Shown piece after piece: positions 1 to 7,706 of a DNA stretch of 40,175 nt (position 1 is its first letter; each line of letters begins with the position of its first letter). The DNA is from Planctomycetota bacterium (lineage in GTDB: Bacteria > Planctomycetota > UBA1135 > GCA-002686595), in assembly GCA_028278425.1 (NCBI GenBank), contig JANQEJ010000019.1:1-40175 (forward strand), read 5' to 3'. The notes beneath the pieces were generated by a model, which was given only the letters and a program-made list of their open reading frames with translations, was not told the origin of the DNA and did not search any database. The position numbers were made by a program, and so were the translations under genes.

Positions 1-1617
1 CTCGCGGCGGCCGCCCTTCGCGCGCACGACCTTGACGAGCGCGCGCCTGTCCGCGCGCGGCCAGCGCTCGAGGCCGGGGAGCACGCTCAGGAGCGGGCAC
101 CAGCGATCCCAGGCGAGCCGCTCGCCCTTGCTGAAGCGCGCGAACGAGCGGACGCCGAGCACGTCGGCCATCTCGCGGGAGCACTCGCGCACGCCCTCCT
201 CGCGGTCGGCGCCGAAGCGCTCGGCCATCGCCTTCACCACGTGCATGCCGACGTTCTCGCGCGAGAAGAGCCCGATGACGTCGCGGCGCGTGCGTCCGAG
301 GTGGAGGTACATGTTGTTCGCCGAGAGACGCTGCAGGGTCGGGATGCTCGAGCGGTAGCCCTTCTTGCGCTTCATCTTCGCGAGCTCAGCCTGCACGAGC
401 TTCTTCGTCTCCGCGTCCTTCGGCCGGAAGCCGAGCTTGTAGTAGAACCACCAGGCGCCCGACTCGAGGCCCTCGCGGTTGTCGTGGCCGAGCTGGTAGG
501 GGTCCAGCGTGAACGTGTCGACGCCGAAGAGGTGCCGCTGCACCGCCATCGTGCGGCCGAGCAGGTACGCCGCCTCCGTGCCGCGGTAGGTCTCGAAGAT
601 GTTGTAGGCGATCTCCACGGAGCCGAAGAGCGCCGCGCACAGGACGTACCCGATCGGCACGCCGTTCTTGAGCATCAGGAAGCCGTAGACCGCGTCGAGC
701 ATCTGCCGGCGCTCGGGAGTCGCCCCGTAGCACGCGAACCGAAGCCCGTCGCCGCAGTCGACCATGCGCACGTCGTTCTCGTCCGCGTGGATGAAGATGT
801 CGAGGTCGCGGTCGCGGGTGATCATCGCTTCGCGCGCCAGTGTGATGAGCACGCGCGCCTCGCGCGGCGCGACGGGCTTGACGGAGCGCGGCGGATCCTC
901 CAGTGCCGGGCGGAACGCGTCGCGCGAGCGGATCAGCGGCTTGCGCTGGAACACGACCGGCGCGGGCGCATAGCGTGCGTTCGTCCGCGACGGCCCGCCG
1001 GGCCCGGCCTCCAGCCGGCAGGGGAGGTCGAGCTCCTCGAAGTACGACTCGCGCAGGAAGCCGCCGGCCTTCAAGGCCGCGAAGCGACCGATCAGGAAGC
1101 ACGCGTCGCTCTCCTCGGGGCTCTTGAGCCGCCGGAGCCACTCGCGCACGGGAAAGTCCGCCTCGTCGAGGGCCAGGTTCTCGGCGTAGGGCATGAGCCC
1201 GGTCAGCCTGCGGTCGAGCCGATCCGCGTCCCGGACCTCCGACCAATCGATGTGCAAGCGATCCGGGAAGCGCTTCCGGAGCCAGGTCGCGGTGTGCCAG
1301 TAGAAACGCGCGTCGATCGGCGTCCCGGCGAGCCCGGAGCTGTAGAGGGACTTCGCATGGCGCTTGAGGTCCGAGCGCTCCGCGAAGCGTGCGAGCATCC
1401 GTTCCACGAGCGAGAGCAGCTCCGCGTCGTCGGGATAGGCGCGCAGGAAGCAGAGGACCTCGTGGAGCCGGAGCACTTCCTCCGCCGAAGCCAGGCGCCG
1501 CCGGTCGAGCTCCTCCAACAACTCCGCCTTGCCCGCCGCCGCCTCCGGCTCGAAGGTGGTGCTGAGCGACTCGAGGCGCCGCAGGGTGCTCGTCGTCTTC
1601 CTGGCCAAGCGCGGCAA
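1..1617 (-). CDS. Partial hypothetical protein with a GNAT-like region (3' end outside window)
   Basis: An open minus-strand frame runs from about 1617 to the window edge with no stop, giving 539 visible residues. I judge it real because it reads as ordinary globular protein with well-spaced aromatic residues, unlike the Arg/Ala-rich frames opposite it. I do not recognise the family. Roughly residues 260-415 contain a stretch with 'FRPKD' after 'SGAWWFYYKLG', which resembles the last strands of a GNAT N-acyltransferase fold; that is a weak structural guess. The N-terminal half is helical and charged. There is no signal peptide, so it is probably cytoplasmic. The start is uncertain: TTG at 1617 has no clear ribosome binding site, and ATG near 1399 is an alternative. 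It lies about 50 bases downstream of the serine hydrolase on the same strand and may be co-transcribed. Confidence 0.7.
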   Translation of the reverse strand, partial: MPRLARKTTSTLRRLESLSTTFEPEAAAGKAELLEELDRRRLASAEEVLRLHEVLCFLRAYPDDAELLSLVERMLARFAERSDLKRHAKSLYSSGLAGTPIDARFYWHTATWLRKRFPDRLHIDWSEVRDADRLDRRLTGLMPYAENLALDEADFPVREWLRRLKSPEESDACFLIGRFAALKAGGFLRESYFEELDLPCRLEAGPGGPSRTNARYAPAPVVFQRKPLIRSRDAFRPALEDPPRSVKPVAPREARVLITLAREAMITRDRDLDIFIHADENDVRMVDCGDGLRFACYGATPERRQMLDAVYGFLMLKNGVPIGYVLCAALFGSVEIAYNIFETYRGTEAAYLLGRTMAVQRHLFGVDTFTLDPYQLGHDNREGLESGAWWFYYKLGFRPKDAETKKLVQAELAKMKRKKGYRSSIPTLQRLSANNMYLHLGRTRRDVIGLFSRENVGMHVVKAMAERFGADREEGVRECSREMADVLGVRSFARFSKGERLAWDRWCPLLSVLPGLERWPRADRRALVKVVRAKGGRRE

Positions 1618-1666
1618 ACGTTCCCGCGGGCCGGCGCGGGAGTCAAGGGGCTTGAGTTCGTACGCT

Positions 1667-2740
1667 TCAGTCCTCGTCGAGCGCGAGGTCCGCCGCCGCG
1701 CTCGCGAGGTCGAAGAGCGCCACGCCCTGCATGTTGCAGAGGACCGCGACCGCGACGCCGCGGTCGGGCGCGAGGTAGAGGACGCTGCTCGCCCCCGGCA
1801 CGCCGCCGACGTGCCAGACGACGCGGCGTCCCTTCTCGCTTCCCACCGCGCAGCCGTAGCCGCGCCGGTCGCCCAGCCCGGGGCGGATGCGCTCCGGCGT
1901 CCACATCCGCGCGCGCGTCTCGTCGGACAAGAGGTCTCCCTCGAGCAGCGCGCCGGCGAAACGGCCGAGGTCCACGACGCTGCCGCACAGCCCGCCGCCG
2001 GGGAGCTTGATGCTGACGTCGTGGCACGCCGCGCGCTTGAGCTCGCCGCGGCTCAGCCGGTAGCCGCGCGCGCGGTTCGGGATGACGGCCTCCGCGTCGT
2101 CGTCGCGCAGCGTCTCGACGTCGGCGCGGTCGAGCACGTGCTCGCGCAGGGCGTCGAGGTAGCTCTCACCCGACGCGCCCTCGATCGCGCAGCCGAGCAG
2201 GTTGAAGGCCGGCGTCGAATACAGCTCGTCCGTGCCGGGCTCGAAGAGAAGCGGCTCGTCGCAAATCAGCTTCGCCGCGTCGCACACCCCGCGGAACCGC
2301 CGCTTGTTGCCCTGCTCCGGCAGCGTCCAGTGGCGGATTCCGCTTCGGTGCGTGAGCAGATGGTGCGGCGTCACGGTCCAGCGCTTCTCCGGGAAGTCCT
2401 TCGCGTACTCCTGCACCGGCGCGTTCAGGTCGAGCTTCCCGAGCTCCACCAGCCGGAGCGCGAGCACGGCGGTGAGCGTCTTCGAAACGGAACCGATGCG
2501 ATAGACCGTCGCCTCCGTCGCCGGAACGCCGTGCTCGAGGTCGGCCCAGCCGAAGCCGCGCGCGAACGGCACGTCGCCGTCGACGACGACCGCGATCGAG
2601 ACGGCCGGGACCTTCGTTTCCTCACGCACCGCTTCGACGAGGGGAGCGATCGCTTCCCACTTCGCCGCGGGCGCGTCCTGCGCCGTCGCCGCGCCGGCGA
2701 AAGGTCCCAGAGCGACCCCGACGATCCACCGCCGCGCCAT
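1667..2740 (-). CDS. Secreted serine hydrolase, beta-lactamase class C / CubicO family
   Basis: A 357-residue protein with an N-terminal signal peptide (about residues 1-21, ending ATAQ), so probably periplasmic. The class C beta-lactamase fold is marked by the nucleophile motif SVSK (84-87), a YST motif at 174-176 where true class C enzymes have YxN, and HVGG at 310-313 where they have KTG. YST and H-x-G are typical of the broad CubicO/LACTB group, whose members act as peptidases, esterases or D-amino peptidases, so antibiotic resistance should not be inferred. I chose ATG at 2740 over GTG at 2746 because a TACCCT hexamer ends 6 nt before the ATG. The substrate is unknown. Confidence 0.88.
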   Translation of the reverse strand: MARRWIVGVALGPFAGAATAQDAPAAKWEAIAPLVEAVREETKVPAVSIAVVVDGDVPFARGFGWADLEHGVPATEATVYRIGSVSKTLTAVLALRLVELGKLDLNAPVQEYAKDFPEKRWTVTPHHLLTHRSGIRHWTLPEQGNKRRFRGVCDAAKLICDEPLLFEPGTDELYSTPAFNLLGCAIEGASGESYLDALREHVLDRADVETLRDDDAEAVIPNRARGYRLSRGELKRAACHDVSIKLPGGGLCGSVVDLGRFAGALLEGDLLSDETRARMWTPERIRPGLGDRRGYGCAVGSEKGRRVVWHVGGVPGASSVLYLAPDRGVAVAVLCNMQGVALFDLASAAADLALDED

Positions 2741-2746
2741 GTGCAC

Positions 2747-2752
2747 AGGGTA
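2747..2752 (-). promoter_or_regulatory. -10 hexamer TACCCT of the serine hydrolase gene
   Basis: On the minus strand TACCCT is followed by 6 nt and then ATG at 2740, which puts the expected transcription start at the start codon. There is no Shine-Dalgarno. It is one of a repeated set of such sites in this window. Confidence 0.5.
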
Positions 2753-2775
2753 TTCCGCCGGCGGTCGCGGGGCCC

Positions 2776-2781
2776 TATGCT
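2776..2781 (+). promoter_or_regulatory. -10 hexamer TATGCT upstream of the DUF1570-like gene
   Basis: TATGCT lies 33 nt before ATG 2815, leaving a leader with a GAGG ribosome binding site at 2803-2806. This is a conventional leadered arrangement, in contrast to the leaderless neighbours. Confidence 0.4.
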
Positions 2782-2814
2782 CTTCGCCCCCGAGGCTCCG
2801 TTGAGGCCCAAGCC

Positions 2815-4032
2815 ATGATCGTCCCCCTCCTTCTCGCCGTCTCGCCCGCGCTCACGCCGTCCGTCGAGGACGAGCCCGACCTCGTCGTGATCGACGGGAA
2901 GGAGATCGCCTGCCGCGTCCTGTACGAGGACGAGGAGACGGTGGTCTACCGCGCGCGGCGCAAGAACAAGGAGGTGCCGGCGGCCGAGGTGGGGGCGATC
3001 CACTCGGTCGAGCGCAGCCTGCGCGAGTTCCTCGAGGCCTACGACCGCGTGTCCGCCGCCGACGTGACCGCGCTCGCGGACCTGGCGCTCCTCTGCGAAG
3101 GCCGCGACCTCGCCGCCGAGGCGCGGAACCTCTGGATCCGCATCCTCACGCTCGATCCCGAGAACGAAGAGGCCTGGACGAAGCTCGGCGGCAGCAAGGG
3201 CCGCAAGGGCTGGCGGATGAAGGTGCGCGGCCGGTTCTACACGCTGGAGCAGCTCCGCGAGCGGGTCGCGGACTGGAAGAACGCGATGGAGCTCCCGACC
3301 GCGCACTTCCTGATCAAGACGGACGTCGCGCCGGAGCGCGCGCTCGACGTGGCGATCAACCTCGAGCGCGCCTACCTGACCTACTACGACCTGCTCGGGC
3401 CGCACCTGAAGCTCTATGTCTTCGACGAGATCCCCGAGATCCACATCTTCGCCCACGCGGACGACTACCCCGTCCCGCCGACGCCGCGCGAGGCGTGGTT
3501 CAGCATGGCGCAGAACACGCTCTACGTCGACGGCTCGAAGGACGACCCGAACGTCGGCGAGATCGCCGCGAACCTGACCTATGCGCTGATCTACAACTCG
3601 TTCCACCGCACGCTCGGCAAGAGCGGCTCGGTCGCCCCGTGGGCGCGGCGCGGCCTCGCGGAGGCCTTCGGCGCCGCCATCCGCCGCGAGGCGGAGGGCC
3701 GGGTGCGCTGGGACTTCGAGGGCCCGTACCTGCCGCACTTCGGCTCCCACGCGCGCGACGCGCAGCCGCTCTCGATGAAGCAGGTGATCCGCGCCGGCTA
3801 CACCGCCTTCGACTCCGGCACGGACGCGAATCGCTACGTCGCGCAGTCGTACACGCTCGCTTACTTTCTCGTGCACGGCCAGGACGGGAAGCACCGCGCG
3901 GGCTTCGCCGAGTACCTGCGCAGCTCCTTCGAGGGCAAGGGCTCGACGACCCACTTCGAGAAGATCCTGGACGTCAAGCTCGACGACCTGGAGAAGGAGT
4001 GGGCGGCGTACGTGAAGGAGATCGGCCGCTAA
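2815..4032 (+). CDS. Secreted protein with degenerate peptidase-MA-like (DUF1570-type) domain
   Basis: A 405-residue protein with a short hydrophobic N-terminus (MIVPLLLAVSPA), so probably exported. Residues about 20-60 form a small beta-rich module of the 'dG..i.crVl.ede..v.yr' type. Residues 75-130 look like a TPR-type helical pair. The rest matches the organisation of planctomycete DUF1570/peptidase-MA-like proteins, with a 'RGLAEAFGA' segment where active relatives have '(N)EGLAEYF'. The zinc motif HExxH expected about 30 residues earlier is absent; the site reads NLTYALIYN. I infer a non-catalytic member. Start ATG 2815 has GAGG 8 nt upstream. The gene is convergent with the M48 protease gene, 34 bases away. 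An apparently active relative lies at 19493. Confidence 0.8.
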   Translation: MIVPLLLAVSPALTPSVEDEPDLVVIDGKEIACRVLYEDEETVVYRARRKNKEVPAAEVGAIHSVERSLREFLEAYDRVSAADVTALADLALLCEGRDLAAEARNLWIRILTLDPENEEAWTKLGGSKGRKGWRMKVRGRFYTLEQLRERVADWKNAMELPTAHFLIKTDVAPERALDVAINLERAYLTYYDLLGPHLKLYVFDEIPEIHIFAHADDYPVPPTPREAWFSMAQNTLYVDGSKDDPNVGEIAANLTYALIYNSFHRTLGKSGSVAPWARRGLAEAFGAAIRREAEGRVRWDFEGPYLPHFGSHARDAQPLSMKQVIRAGYTAFDSGTDANRYVAQSYTLAYFLVHGQDGKHRAGFAEYLRSSFEGKGSTTHFEKILDVKLDDLEKEWAAYVKEIGR

Positions 4033-4066
4033 CGCAGTCCGCCCAGGACCGCCTCGATGAACCGGC

Positions 4067-5419
4067 TCATCGTTCCAGCTCGCGCAGGCGTTCGCGCGCC
4101 AGCGCGGCCAGGTCGGAGCCGCGCGGCTCGAGCTCGATGACGCGTGCGTACGCACCGGCGGCGGCGCGGCGCTCGCGCGCGGCTTCGAGCGCAAGGCCGT
4201 GGACGAAGTGCAGGACGCCGTGGGTGGGCAGGACCGCGATCGCCTCCTCGGCGAGCTGCACCGCCAGCTCGTGCTCCTCGACCGTGAGGGCCAGGACGGC
4301 GAGATAGAAGGAGGGCTTCCAGTGCCCGCGAACTTCGGGGTGGGCCGCGTAGAGCAGGCGCGCGGCGTCGAAGTGCGTCGCCGCGCCGTCGAGATGGCCG
4401 ATGGACAGGCAGACCTCGCCCACGGCGATGTGGAACAGAGGCTCGTCCGGGCGTTGGTCGAGCGCCTCCCGAAAGAGCGCCTCCGCGCGCGCCAGGTCTT
4501 CCTCGTCCTGGGCCCCCTCGAGCACGGAAAGGCCGGCCTCGTAGCGCGCGTACGCCGGACGGCCGGCGCGCAGGCGCTCGACGATCGCGCCGAAGGCCGC
4601 GCCGCCGGTGCGAAAGTCGGAACGCTGCGCCACGTCGGGATACTCGTCGGCGATCAGCTCCTCCATGTCCTCGATGCGCGCGTCGTTGGTCGGATGGGAG
4701 CGGAAGATCGAGAGCGGACCCATGTCGCCCGCCTCCTCCTCGAGCCGCTGGAAGAGCTCGAAGGTCTTCGTCGCCTCGCGCGGGTCGTAGCCCATCGCGT
4801 GGGCGAACCAGGCGCCGCGGCGGTCGGCCTCGAGCTCCTGGTCGCGGCCGTAGCTCAGGACGTAGAGGGCCGGCGGAAGGGCCGTGATGCCGGACGCGAG
4901 CCCGACCACGCGGTCGCCGATGCCCGCGACGGTCACGATCCCGCCGACGCGGTCGATCGTGCGGCTCGGCAGGCCGGCCAGTACGCCGCGCGACTGCTGG
5001 AGCATCGCATGGCGGTGCTCGACGTGTCCGAGCTCGTGCCCCAGGACGGAGATGAGCTGCGCCTCGCTCTCCAGCTCCTGGAGCAGCCCGCGCGTGACGT
5101 AGACGTGTCCACCGGGGAGCGCGAAGGCGTTCGGGATCGAGGAGTTCAGGAGCTCGAAGCGGAAGTCGAAGTCTCGGCGGCGCGGACTGAGCTCCGCCAT
5201 CTCGAGCACGAGCTTCTCCAAGTAGGCGCGCGCCTCCGCGTCGAGCAGGGCTCCGTCGTACTGTGCCTCGACGAGGGGCGCCGCTTCGCGGCCCATCGCG
5301 ATCTCGTCCTCGACGGTCCACTCGACCAGGGAGAAGCGGCTCTCGCCGGTCACGGGATCGGAAACACATCCGGCGCAGGCGAGCGTCGCGAGCGGGATCG
5401 AGCAGGCTCGGGACCACAT
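4067..5419 (-). CDS. M48-family zinc metalloprotease lipoprotein with C-terminal TPR region
   Basis: A 450-residue protein starting at ATG 5419. It has a lipoprotein signal with lipobox LACAGC (Cys18). The zinc motif HELGH is at 128-132 and the third ligand lies in ELEAD at 195-199, both in the standard M48 positions. The segment 'NAFALPGGHVYVTRGLL' before the active site is typical of BepA/LoiP-type periplasmic M48 proteases, which in proteobacteria take part in outer-membrane protein quality control. Residues about 245-450 form TPR-like helical repeats, as in BepA. I infer an envelope-anchored quality-control protease. The extended frame to 5470 is rejected because it would lose the lipoprotein signal. 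It diverges from the gene at 5446 over a shared promoter. Confidence 0.92.
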   Translation of the reverse strand: MWSRACSIPLATLACAGCVSDPVTGESRFSLVEWTVEDEIAMGREAAPLVEAQYDGALLDAEARAYLEKLVLEMAELSPRRRDFDFRFELLNSSIPNAFALPGGHVYVTRGLLQELESEAQLISVLGHELGHVEHRHAMLQQSRGVLAGLPSRTIDRVGGIVTVAGIGDRVVGLASGITALPPALYVLSYGRDQELEADRRGAWFAHAMGYDPREATKTFELFQRLEEEAGDMGPLSIFRSHPTNDARIEDMEELIADEYPDVAQRSDFRTGGAAFGAIVERLRAGRPAYARYEAGLSVLEGAQDEEDLARAEALFREALDQRPDEPLFHIAVGEVCLSIGHLDGAATHFDAARLLYAAHPEVRGHWKPSFYLAVLALTVEEHELAVQLAEEAIAVLPTHGVLHFVHGLALEAARERRAAAGAYARVIELEPRGSDLAALARERLRELER

Positions 5420-5426
5420 GGCGCGG

Positions 5427-5434
5427 AGTATAGT
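5427..5434. promoter_or_regulatory. Bidirectional -10 element AGTATAGT
   Basis: The 8-mer AGTATAGT reads TATACT on the minus strand (5432-5427), ending 7 nt before ATG 5419 of the M48 protease. On the plus strand it reads TATAGT (5429-5434), 11 nt before GTG 5446 and 17 nt before ATG 5452. One near-palindromic element could therefore serve both divergent genes. No convincing -35 is visible on either side. Confidence 0.55.
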
Positions 5435-5445
5435 CCTTAGACCGC

Positions 5446-5839
5446 GTGGCCATGCGCGCCACCAGGACACGGTTCGTCGCGCCGGTCTGCCTCGCGCTCG
5501 TCTGGAGCTGCGCCGGCCTCCCCTTCGACGAGGTGGAGCGAATCGCCGCCGGACAGCGCGACACGACGATCCGCGCGGCGCGGGAGACGATCGAGCTGCA
5601 GGTCTTCATCTGGGACGGCGACGCCAGCGGGCAGCTCCTCTTCAGTCCGCCGCCCGTTGCCCGAGCTCGACCGGCCGTCGTGGTTGGCCGAGTTTCCCGA
5701 GCTCGACCGGCCCGCGATGGAACCCGTCGCGCCACCGCATCCCGAGTTCCACGAGCGCTACGAGGACGTGGGCGTTCTCCCCGGCAACGGCCTCACGCGG
5801 AAGGGCGTCACGACGCGCTTCCTTCGGCCGATCGTCTAG
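5446..5839 (+). pseudogene. Small lipoprotein, interrupted by a frameshift
   Basis: The first frame (from GTG 5446 or ATG 5452) encodes a lipoprotein signal (ALVWSCAG) and about 60 residues ending near LLFSPPP at about 5655. Protein-like sequence then continues one base out of phase, from LPELDRPSW to the stop at 5837-5839 (...TRFLRPIV). The first frame becomes Arg/Ala-rich nonsense after the junction. The second part has an imperfect tandem duplication of the PELDRP motif, which may mark where the lesion arose. Without the frameshift the product would be about 130 residues. I do not recognise the family. A single-base assembly error is equally possible. Confidence 0.5.
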
Positions 5840-5865
5840 GAGCACGCCCCAAGAGGACGTGCTCC
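5839..5865. terminator. Bidirectional hairpin between convergent genes
   Basis: GGAGCACG (5839-5846) pairs perfectly with CGTGCTCC (5858-5865) across an 11-nt loop. It sits exactly between the plus-strand stop at 5839 and the minus-strand stop at 5872. There is no U-tract. Confidence 0.55.
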
Positions 5866-5871
5866 AAGGCG

Positions 5872-6432
5872 TTACTCCGCGTAGGCGGCGCGCAAGCCGT
5901 CGCGGAAGCGTTCGGCCCAGTCGTCGATGGCCCGCTTGGCGCCCCTCATCTCGAACGTCGCCAGGGACAGGTTCGCGTGTCGCTGCGCGAGCACGGCGGC
6001 GAGGAGCTGCTCGCCCGTCACGGAGTCGAGAATCTCCGCCTCGAGGCAGGCGGTGGGACGCCGCAGCTCCGGGTTGTCCTCGGTGATGGCGATGCGGATG
6101 ATCGCGACGCCGGGACCGGGGAGGGCCGTCGTCAGGTGCCGGCCGGTCGCCTGGCGCACGGCGTCGCCGAACGCGACCCGCGCGTAGACCTGCAGGTCGC
6201 GCCACGCCGGATCGGCCGGGTCGCCACCGCGGACGGCAACGTCCTCGAAGAGGAACTGGTTGTAGTCCGCGATGCGGTTGCCCGGCGCGACGAAGGTCAT
6301 GCCGTCTTCGACCTCGGTGTCGAGCTTCGAGTAGTCGCCGAGAAAGCCGGACCGCGTTGGCTCGGCGGCATTGCAGGCGACGGAGCCGAGCGCGAGGAGA
6401 AGGAGGAGACCGAGCGGCGGCGAGGGCTTCAT
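5872..6432 (-). CDS. DUF3313-family lipoprotein
   Basis: A 186-residue protein with a signal peptide and a Cys after 'LGSVA', consistent with a lipoprotein. The start of the mature part, 'SGFLGDYSKL', and the later 'YN' and 'GDAVR' blocks match the DUF3313 family, whose members are small lipoproteins of unknown function. The C-terminal 'DDWAERFRDGL' is also typical. I chose ATG 6432 over TTG 6441 because TAGGTT ends 7 nt upstream of the ATG. It is a single gene, convergent with the broken lipoprotein gene. Confidence 0.8.
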   Translation of the reverse strand: MKPSPPLGLLLLLALGSVACNAAEPTRSGFLGDYSKLDTEVEDGMTFVAPGNRIADYNQFLFEDVAVRGGDPADPAWRDLQVYARVAFGDAVRQATGRHLTTALPGPGVAIIRIAITEDNPELRRPTACLEAEILDSVTGEQLLAAVLAQRHANLSLATFEMRGAKRAIDDWAERFRDGLRAAYAE

Positions 6433-6439
6433 GCCCCGC

Positions 6440-6445
6440 AACCTA
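6440..6445 (-). promoter_or_regulatory. -10 hexamer TAGGTT of the DUF3313 gene
   Basis: On the minus strand TAGGTT is followed by 7 nt and then ATG 6432. This places the expected transcription start at the start codon (leaderless arrangement). Confidence 0.5.
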
Positions 6446-6555
6446 GCCGAGGCGGCGGTCCCGGGGCGACTGCAACGGCGGGAAAGTCAGCCGGCTCGGC
6501 GGAGTCGCCGGGGGGAGAAGGGGGGAGGGCGGAGCGGCGTCGTGCAGCGCGCACG

Positions 6556-6710
6556 GTGGACGGCTTGCCGGACGGCGTGCGGGAGACCGTCGTCCTGCGC
6601 TACTTCGAGCACCTCGCCTACGACGAGGTCGCGGGTGCTCGGGATCTCCCCTGGAACCTTCAAGTCCCGCCGGCACCAGCGCACGTTCCGTCCTGGGCAC
6701 GGCGCTCGCG
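6556..6710 (+). pseudogene. Remnant of ECF sigma factor region 4
   Basis: Frame 1 from about 6556 encodes 'LPDGVRETVVLRYFEHLAY' followed by DEVA. This matches the start of sigma-70 region 4 in ECF sigma factors (consensus LP...REvvvLRyfeglsyeEIA). The protein then continues in another frame from about 6635 as 'VLGISPGTFKSRRHQRTF', matching the helix-turn-helix consensus LGispgTVKSRlhRA. The two halves join at one frameshift near 6634. Nothing resembling region 2 is present upstream, and about 100 bases of low-complexity G-rich sequence (6445-6550) separate it from the DUF3313 promoter. I infer a truncated, frameshifted pseudogene. Confidence 0.75.
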
Positions 6711-6806
6711 CCGGTGGTTTCCGACGGATCCTCTCCCCGCCGCCGCCGAATGCCGCTACAAAGGGGAGGCTCGCCGCCGCTGCTTCCCTTTGCCCTAGGA
6801 AAAGAG

Positions 6807-7700
6807 ATGAGGAGAGTTCGCATCCCACTCGTCGTCGTCGCTTTCGTGGCCGCCGTCGCCACGGGGGAGGCGCAGTCGACCGGAGGAACGGAAACGCGCG
6901 TCGTGCTCGCGCACGGAACGCCCGCCGCGGGCGGTCGCGGGCTCGGCTCGCTCGGCGACGCGACCGCGGCCACCGTCGGTCAGGTCGCCACCGGACCCAC
7001 GGGGACCTCGCCCAACTACACGCTGGAGAGCGGGATCGCGTGGATGGTGCCCGAGGTGACCGTCAACACGCCGATCGTCTTCGGCGTGAACCCGGCGACG
7101 AGCACGAAGGACGGCGGCAAGCTCGTCCGGGTCTTCGGCTACAACTTCCAGGCGCCCGGCGCCGGCGCGCTGAGCATCGCCTTCGGCGGGGATCCGGCGA
7201 CCAGCTTCGTGATCAGCAACTCCCAGGCGACGGCGGTGACGCCGGGCAAGGTGGACGCGCTCGGCAACCCGCCGCCCAAGGCGCCGGTGCAGGTGACGAC
7301 GCTGCAGGGAACGCACGCCGCGCAGACGGCCGGGCTCCAGTCGAGCTTCCTCTACGAGCCCGCCCTCACCGCGGTCGACCACCCGCGGATCGGCAGGCCG
7401 CTCCACATGCACGTCTTCACCGAGCCCGGCGACTTGCTGATCCTCGTGCTCGGACAGACGATTCCCGGCTTCGGTGCGCCCGTCCCGCCGATCGAGGGCG
7501 CGGCCGAGGTGATCCTCAACCCGCAGTTCGTCTTCGTCCTCGTGCCGGCACCGACCGGGCAGTACGAGCACATCGCCTCCGTGCCCGACAACCCCGTTCT
7601 CGTCGGGGGCTCCGTCTTCTTTCAGATCCTCTCGTTCACCGACGTGCCCTCGCTCGACGGGGCGTTCGGCAACGCCCTCGAAGTCACCATCTTCCCGTAG
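6807..7700 (+). CDS. Secreted IPT/TIG-domain protein with planctomycete-type C-terminal domain
   Basis: A 297-residue protein. The signal peptide covers about residues 1-22 (cleavage near GEA-Q). Residues about 85-175 look like an immunoglobulin-like IPT/TIG fold ('GG..vrVfGYNFQ', a 'FGG' turn and 'V.TPGK'). The last ~110 residues contain a beta-rich segment with 'LVLG', 'NPQFVF' and a terminal NALEVTIFP. That pattern recurs at the C-termini of two other secreted proteins here. ATG 6807 is preceded by AGGA (6797-6800). The stop is 6 bases before the collagen-like gene, so the two form an operon. I infer a surface or extracellular structural role; there is no catalytic motif. Confidence 0.78.
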   Translation: MRRVRIPLVVVAFVAAVATGEAQSTGGTETRVVLAHGTPAAGGRGLGSLGDATAATVGQVATGPTGTSPNYTLESGIAWMVPEVTVNTPIVFGVNPATSTKDGGKLVRVFGYNFQAPGAGALSIAFGGDPATSFVISNSQATAVTPGKVDALGNPPPKAPVQVTTLQGTHAAQTAGLQSSFLYEPALTAVDHPRIGRPLHMHVFTEPGDLLILVLGQTIPGFGAPVPPIEGAAEVILNPQFVFVLVPAPTGQYEHIASVPDNPVLVGGSVFFQILSFTDVPSLDGAFGNALEVTIFP

Positions 7701-7706
7701 CTTCCC

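Noticed and set aside
241..2010. 589-codon plus-strand open frame
   Set aside because: It is antisense to two protein-like minus-strand genes and its translation is dominated by Arg, Ala and Glu, as expected for a shadow frame in GC-rich DNA.
1667..2740. Beta-lactamase conferring antibiotic resistance
   Set aside because: The fold is right, but the YST and HVGG motifs match the general CubicO/LACTB hydrolases rather than true class C beta-lactamases.
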